The translations under genes and the position numbers were made by a program. The notes under the pieces were generated by a model. The model ran no database searches. It was not told the DNA's origin and saw nothing but the letters and a program-made list of their open reading frames with translations. From assembly GCA_001942045.1 (NCBI GenBank), contig MSTD01000002.1:124001-188000 (forward strand): a stretch of DNA of 64,000 nucleotides, read 5' to 3'. Below, one piece after another: positions 61,496 through 64,000 of this stretch; position 1 is the stretch's first letter; the number at the start of each line of letters is the position of its first letter. The stretch comes from Mycolicibacterium porcinum (GTDB lineage: Bacteria > Actinomycetota > Actinomycetes > Mycobacteriales > Mycobacteriaceae).

Positions 61496-62641
61496 ATGCC
61501 AACCAGACGTGTTGCCGTCGTTGGGGCCGGCCTCTCCGACTGCGGACGGGTTCCCCAGATGACTGCGATGGGGTTGATGGCCCAGGCCGCGCGCCGTGCC
61601 GTCAGCGATGCGGGGCTGACCAAGGACGATATCGACGGCTTCGGAGGCCACGGCACATTGCTCCCGCCGATCGAGGTCAGCGAATACCTAGGGCTGCGGC
61701 CGCGCTGGGTCGACGCCACCAATGTCGGCGGATCCTCCTGGGAGGTAATGGCTCGACATGCCGTCGCAGCCATCGCGACAGGCGAGGTCGACGTCATCCT
61801 GCTGACCTACGGATCGACGGCCCGCTCCGATGTCAAACGCCGGGTGCGTGCATCGGCCGCGGCGATGAGCACCGGCGGCGCCATGCAGTACGAGGCCCCA
61901 TACGGCGCCTCCCTGATAGCCAAGTACGCCATGGCAGCGCGCAGGCACATGATCGAATTCGGCACCACCGTAGAGCAACTCGCAGAGGTGGCGGTGGCGG
62001 CGCACGAATGGGCCGCCATGAACTCCAACGCGTTCGAACGCGACCGCATCACCCTGGCCGACGTCGCGTCGGCACCCATGCTGGCAGACCCGTTCACCGC
62101 CAAGCACGTCTGCTTGCGTACCGACGGAGGCGGCGCTGTGATACTGGCCAGTGAAGCCGTCGCACGCTCGTGTGCCAAGGACCCGGTCTGGATCCTCGGA
62201 TCCGCCGACGCGGCCTCGCATGTCAGCATGAGCGAATGGGGTGACTTCACCACGTCGGCGGCCGCGGTGTCCGGACCGGCAGCCTTTGCCAGGGCCGGAG
62301 TACAGCCCACGGATATCGACGTCTGCCAGCTCTACGACTCCTTCACCGCCACAGTGCTTTTGACCGTCGAGGATCTCGGGTTCTGCGCCAAGGGCGATGG
62401 CGGTAAGTTCATCGAATCCGGGGCGCTGCGGCCCGGTGGGGCGCTGCCCACCAATACCGACGGAGGGGGGCTGGCTTCCTGTCACCCGGGGATGCGCGGC
62501 ATGTTCCTTCTCGTCGAGGCCGTTCGGCAACTGAGGGGCGAATGCGGCGACCGCCAGGTCGACGACGCCGAACTCGCCTGTGTGCATGCGATGGGCGGCT
62601 TCTTCAGTCACAGCGCCACCATGATCCTGGGGAGGAGCTGA
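61496..62641 (+). CDS. Thiolase-like protein (lipid-transfer/Ltp2-like), probable aldolase subunit
   Basis: The 381-residue protein has the SCP-x thiolase fold pattern: RRVAVVGAGLSDCGRVPQMTAMGLMAQAARRAVSDAGL at the start, and NTDGGGLASCHPGMRGMFLLVEAVRQLRG late. The position of the thiolase nucleophilic Cys reads NVGGSSWEV, so Claisen condensation is unlikely. A gene for a DUF35 protein follows with a one-base overlap (TGATG). This pairing and the missing Cys are features of Ltp2 with the DUF35 domain of ChsH2, a retro-aldolase of sterol side chains. The start at 61496 fits the family better than GTG 61478. Confidence 0.82.
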   Translation: MPTRRVAVVGAGLSDCGRVPQMTAMGLMAQAARRAVSDAGLTKDDIDGFGGHGTLLPPIEVSEYLGLRPRWVDATNVGGSSWEVMARHAVAAIATGEVDVILLTYGSTARSDVKRRVRASAAAMSTGGAMQYEAPYGASLIAKYAMAARRHMIEFGTTVEQLAEVAVAAHEWAAMNSNAFERDRITLADVASAPMLADPFTAKHVCLRTDGGGAVILASEAVARSCAKDPVWILGSADAASHVSMSEWGDFTTSAAAVSGPAAFARAGVQPTDIDVCQLYDSFTATVLLTVEDLGFCAKGDGGKFIESGALRPGGALPTNTDGGGLASCHPGMRGMFLLVEAVRQLRGECGDRQVDDAELACVHAMGGFFSHSATMILGRS

Positions 62642-63042
62642 TGAGCGCGCCCAACCGACCGATAACCGACAGCGACAGCGAAGCGTGGTGGGCCGCCGTC
62701 CAGAATGGCACGTTGCTGGTCACCGCCTGCGCATCATGTGGCCGGAAATCCTTGTATCCCAGACCCTTCTGCCCCTACTGCTGGAGTGAAGAAGTGTCCT
62801 CGATTCCCGCCTGCGGCTGCGCCACGTTGTACACGTGGACGGTCGTCCACCAGGGCCCTGCAACCTCGTTGGTCGCCATGGTCGAGCTGGCCGAGGGGCC
62901 CCGCCTGATGACGAACATCGAGCATTGCTCCCCCGACGTGCTGGAGGCCGGACTGCCGCTGCACCTCGACTTCCGTCACGAGGACGACGGCTTCGTCGTT
63001 CCCGTGTTCACGCCCCTCACACCGGAACCCGAGAGGAAATGA
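62641..63042 (+). CDS. DUF35 OB-fold/zinc-ribbon protein, partner of the thiolase-like protein
   Basis: The 133-residue protein has a rubredoxin-like zinc ribbon with Cys30, Cys33, Cys44 and Cys47 (CASCG...CPYCW) and then an OB-fold with LYTWTVVHQGP near 62 and LVAMVELAEGPRLMTNIE. This is the usual DUF35 layout that partners thiolase-like enzymes and helps bind acyl-CoA. It shares one base with the preceding gene and is followed after 1 base by an amidohydrolase. Confidence 0.88.
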   Translation: MSAPNRPITDSDSEAWWAAVQNGTLLVTACASCGRKSLYPRPFCPYCWSEEVSSIPACGCATLYTWTVVHQGPATSLVAMVELAEGPRLMTNIEHCSPDVLEAGLPLHLDFRHEDDGFVVPVFTPLTPEPERK

Positions 63043-63043
63043 G

Positions 63044-64000
63044 ATGAACAAAGACGACATGATCCTGGTCAGCGTCGATGACCACATCGTCGAACCACCC
63101 GACATGTTCAAGAACCACCTGGCCAAGAAGTATCAGGACGACGCGCCACGGTTGTTGCACAATGCAGACGGCAGTGACACCTGGCAGTTCCGCGACGTCG
63201 TTATCCCCAATGTCGCACTCAATGCGGTGGCCGGCCGGCCGAAGGAAGAGTACGGCCTCGAACCACAGGGGCTCGACGAGATCAGGCCCGGTTGCTACAA
63301 CGTCGACGAACGTGTCAAGGACATGAACGCCGGGGGCATCCTCGGCTCGATGTGCTTCCCGTCGTTCCCGGGCTTCGCCGGAAGGCTGTTCGCCACCGAG
63401 GACCACGAGTTCTCCCTGGCCCTTGTGCAGGCCTACAACGACTGGCACGTCGAGGAATGGTGCGGGGCCTATCCCGCCCGCTTCATTCCGATGACCCTGC
63501 CGGTCATCTGGGACCCCGAGGCCTGTGCACAGGAGATCCGTCGCAACGCCGCCCGCGGAGTACATTCGCTGACCTTCACCGAGAACCCTGCCGCGATGGG
63601 CTACCCGAGCTTCCACGATCTGGACTACTGGAAACCGATGTGGGAAGCGCTCGTCGACACCGACACGGTGCTCAACGTGCACATCGGCTCATCGGGCCGG
63701 CTGGCGATCACCGCGCCTGACGCCCCGATGGACGTGATGATCACCCTGCAACCGATGAACATCGTGCAGGCGGCGGCGGATCTTTTGTGGTCCAAGCCCG
63801 TGAAGGCCTATCCGGGGCTGAAGATCGCGCTGTCCGAGGGCGGCACCGGCTGGATCCCGTACTTCCTCGACCGGGCCGACCGGACTTACGAGATGCACTC
63901 CACCTGGACGGGACAAGACTTCGGCGATCAGTTGCCCTCAGAGTTCTTCAGGGAGCACTTCCTGACCTGTTTCATCTCCGATCCGGTCGGCGTGGAACTG
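63044..64000 (+). CDS. Metal-dependent amidohydrolase (ACMSD-like), cut by the window end
   Basis: The first 319 codons are present. They begin MNKDDMILVSVDDHIVEPPDMFKNHLAKKY, with the same VDDHIVEP metal-site motif as the gene at 56346. Other features are RPGCYNVDERVKDMNAGGILGSMCFPS near 93, NVHIGSSGRLAITAPDAPM near 211, and LKIALSEGGTGWIPYFLDRAD. The C-terminal part with the final Asp lies beyond the window. It sits just after the thiolase-like/DUF35 pair and starts one base after the DUF35 stop. Confidence 0.83.
   Translation, partial: MNKDDMILVSVDDHIVEPPDMFKNHLAKKYQDDAPRLLHNADGSDTWQFRDVVIPNVALNAVAGRPKEEYGLEPQGLDEIRPGCYNVDERVKDMNAGGILGSMCFPSFPGFAGRLFATEDHEFSLALVQAYNDWHVEEWCGAYPARFIPMTLPVIWDPEACAQEIRRNAARGVHSLTFTENPAAMGYPSFHDLDYWKPMWEALVDTDTVLNVHIGSSGRLAITAPDAPMDVMITLQPMNIVQAAADLLWSKPVKAYPGLKIALSEGGTGWIPYFLDRADRTYEMHSTWTGQDFGDQLPSEFFREHFLTCFISDPVGVEL

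Noticed and set aside
1..64000. tRNA, rRNA, CRISPR arrays, insertion sequences and prophage genes
   Set aside because: None was seen: no transposase, integrase or repeat-spacer pattern was noticed, and the few long palindromes are intergenic hairpins rather than element ends.

Overview
The window looks like chromosomal DNA of a fast-growing mycobacterium (Mycolicibacterium type). The base composition is high in GC, starts are often GTG, and adjacent genes are coupled by ATGA, GTGA or TGATG overlaps. The gene families agree: a six-gene mce set, MoeY and a DcpA-like c-di-GMP enzyme, an FprB-type ferredoxin reductase, an F420-type LLM oxidoreductase, a mycofactocin-coupled SDR, and very many FadD/FadE/EchA-type enzymes. 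I saw no tRNA, rRNA, CRISPR array, insertion sequence or phage gene.

Left part (1-20 kb): this is acyl-CoA metabolism. A plus-strand operon carries three crotonase-fold genes (the first cut by the window edge), three tandem acyl-CoA synthetases and an LLM oxidoreductase. It meets a minus-strand series of CoA-transferase, GntR regulator, acyl-CoA dehydrogenase, thiolase and SDR dehydrogenase. A divergent plus-strand series follows: acyl-CoA dehydrogenase, mycofactocin SDR and acyl-CoA synthetase. Next come an FMO-type monooxygenase with an alpha/beta hydrolase, an HtdZ-type hydratase and purU. Several of these units end in long palindromes that share one outer stem.

Middle (20-41 kb): an acyltransferase-like protein, MoeY (an E1/ThiF-like domain fused to a nitroreductase domain) and a GGDEF-EAL protein form one unit. 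After it come a short flavoprotein, two TetR regulators, a PAS protein and a pair of acyl-CoA dehydrogenases of heteromeric type. Next is a complete-looking aromatic meta-cleavage locus: ring hydroxylase, extradiol dioxygenase, C-C hydrolase, acylating acetaldehyde dehydrogenase and 4-hydroxy-2-oxovalerate aldolase, but no hydratase. A TetR gene and a tandem operator sit in the middle of it. An EamA transporter, an FprB-like reductase and a further TetR gene with its own palindromic sites close this part.

Right part (41-64 kb): a minus-strand mceABCDEF operon with a trailing secreted protein has no yrbEA/yrbEB permease genes beside it. It adjoins a catabolic region of unknown substrate: nitroreductase, NAD(P)-binding reductase, three ACMSD-like amidohydrolases, crotonases, a split pair of acyl-CoA dehydrogenases, a TetR regulator, a 2-hydroxyacid dehydrogenase, a 2-oxoglutarate dioxygenase, an HpaI-type aldolase, and a thiolase-like/DUF35 pair resembling the Ltp2-ChsH2 aldolase. 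GAGAA/TTCTC dyads with a 6-base spacer lie in four intergenic regions here, including the one upstream of mceA. They suggest one regulon controlled by the TetR protein at 55.4-56.2 kb.
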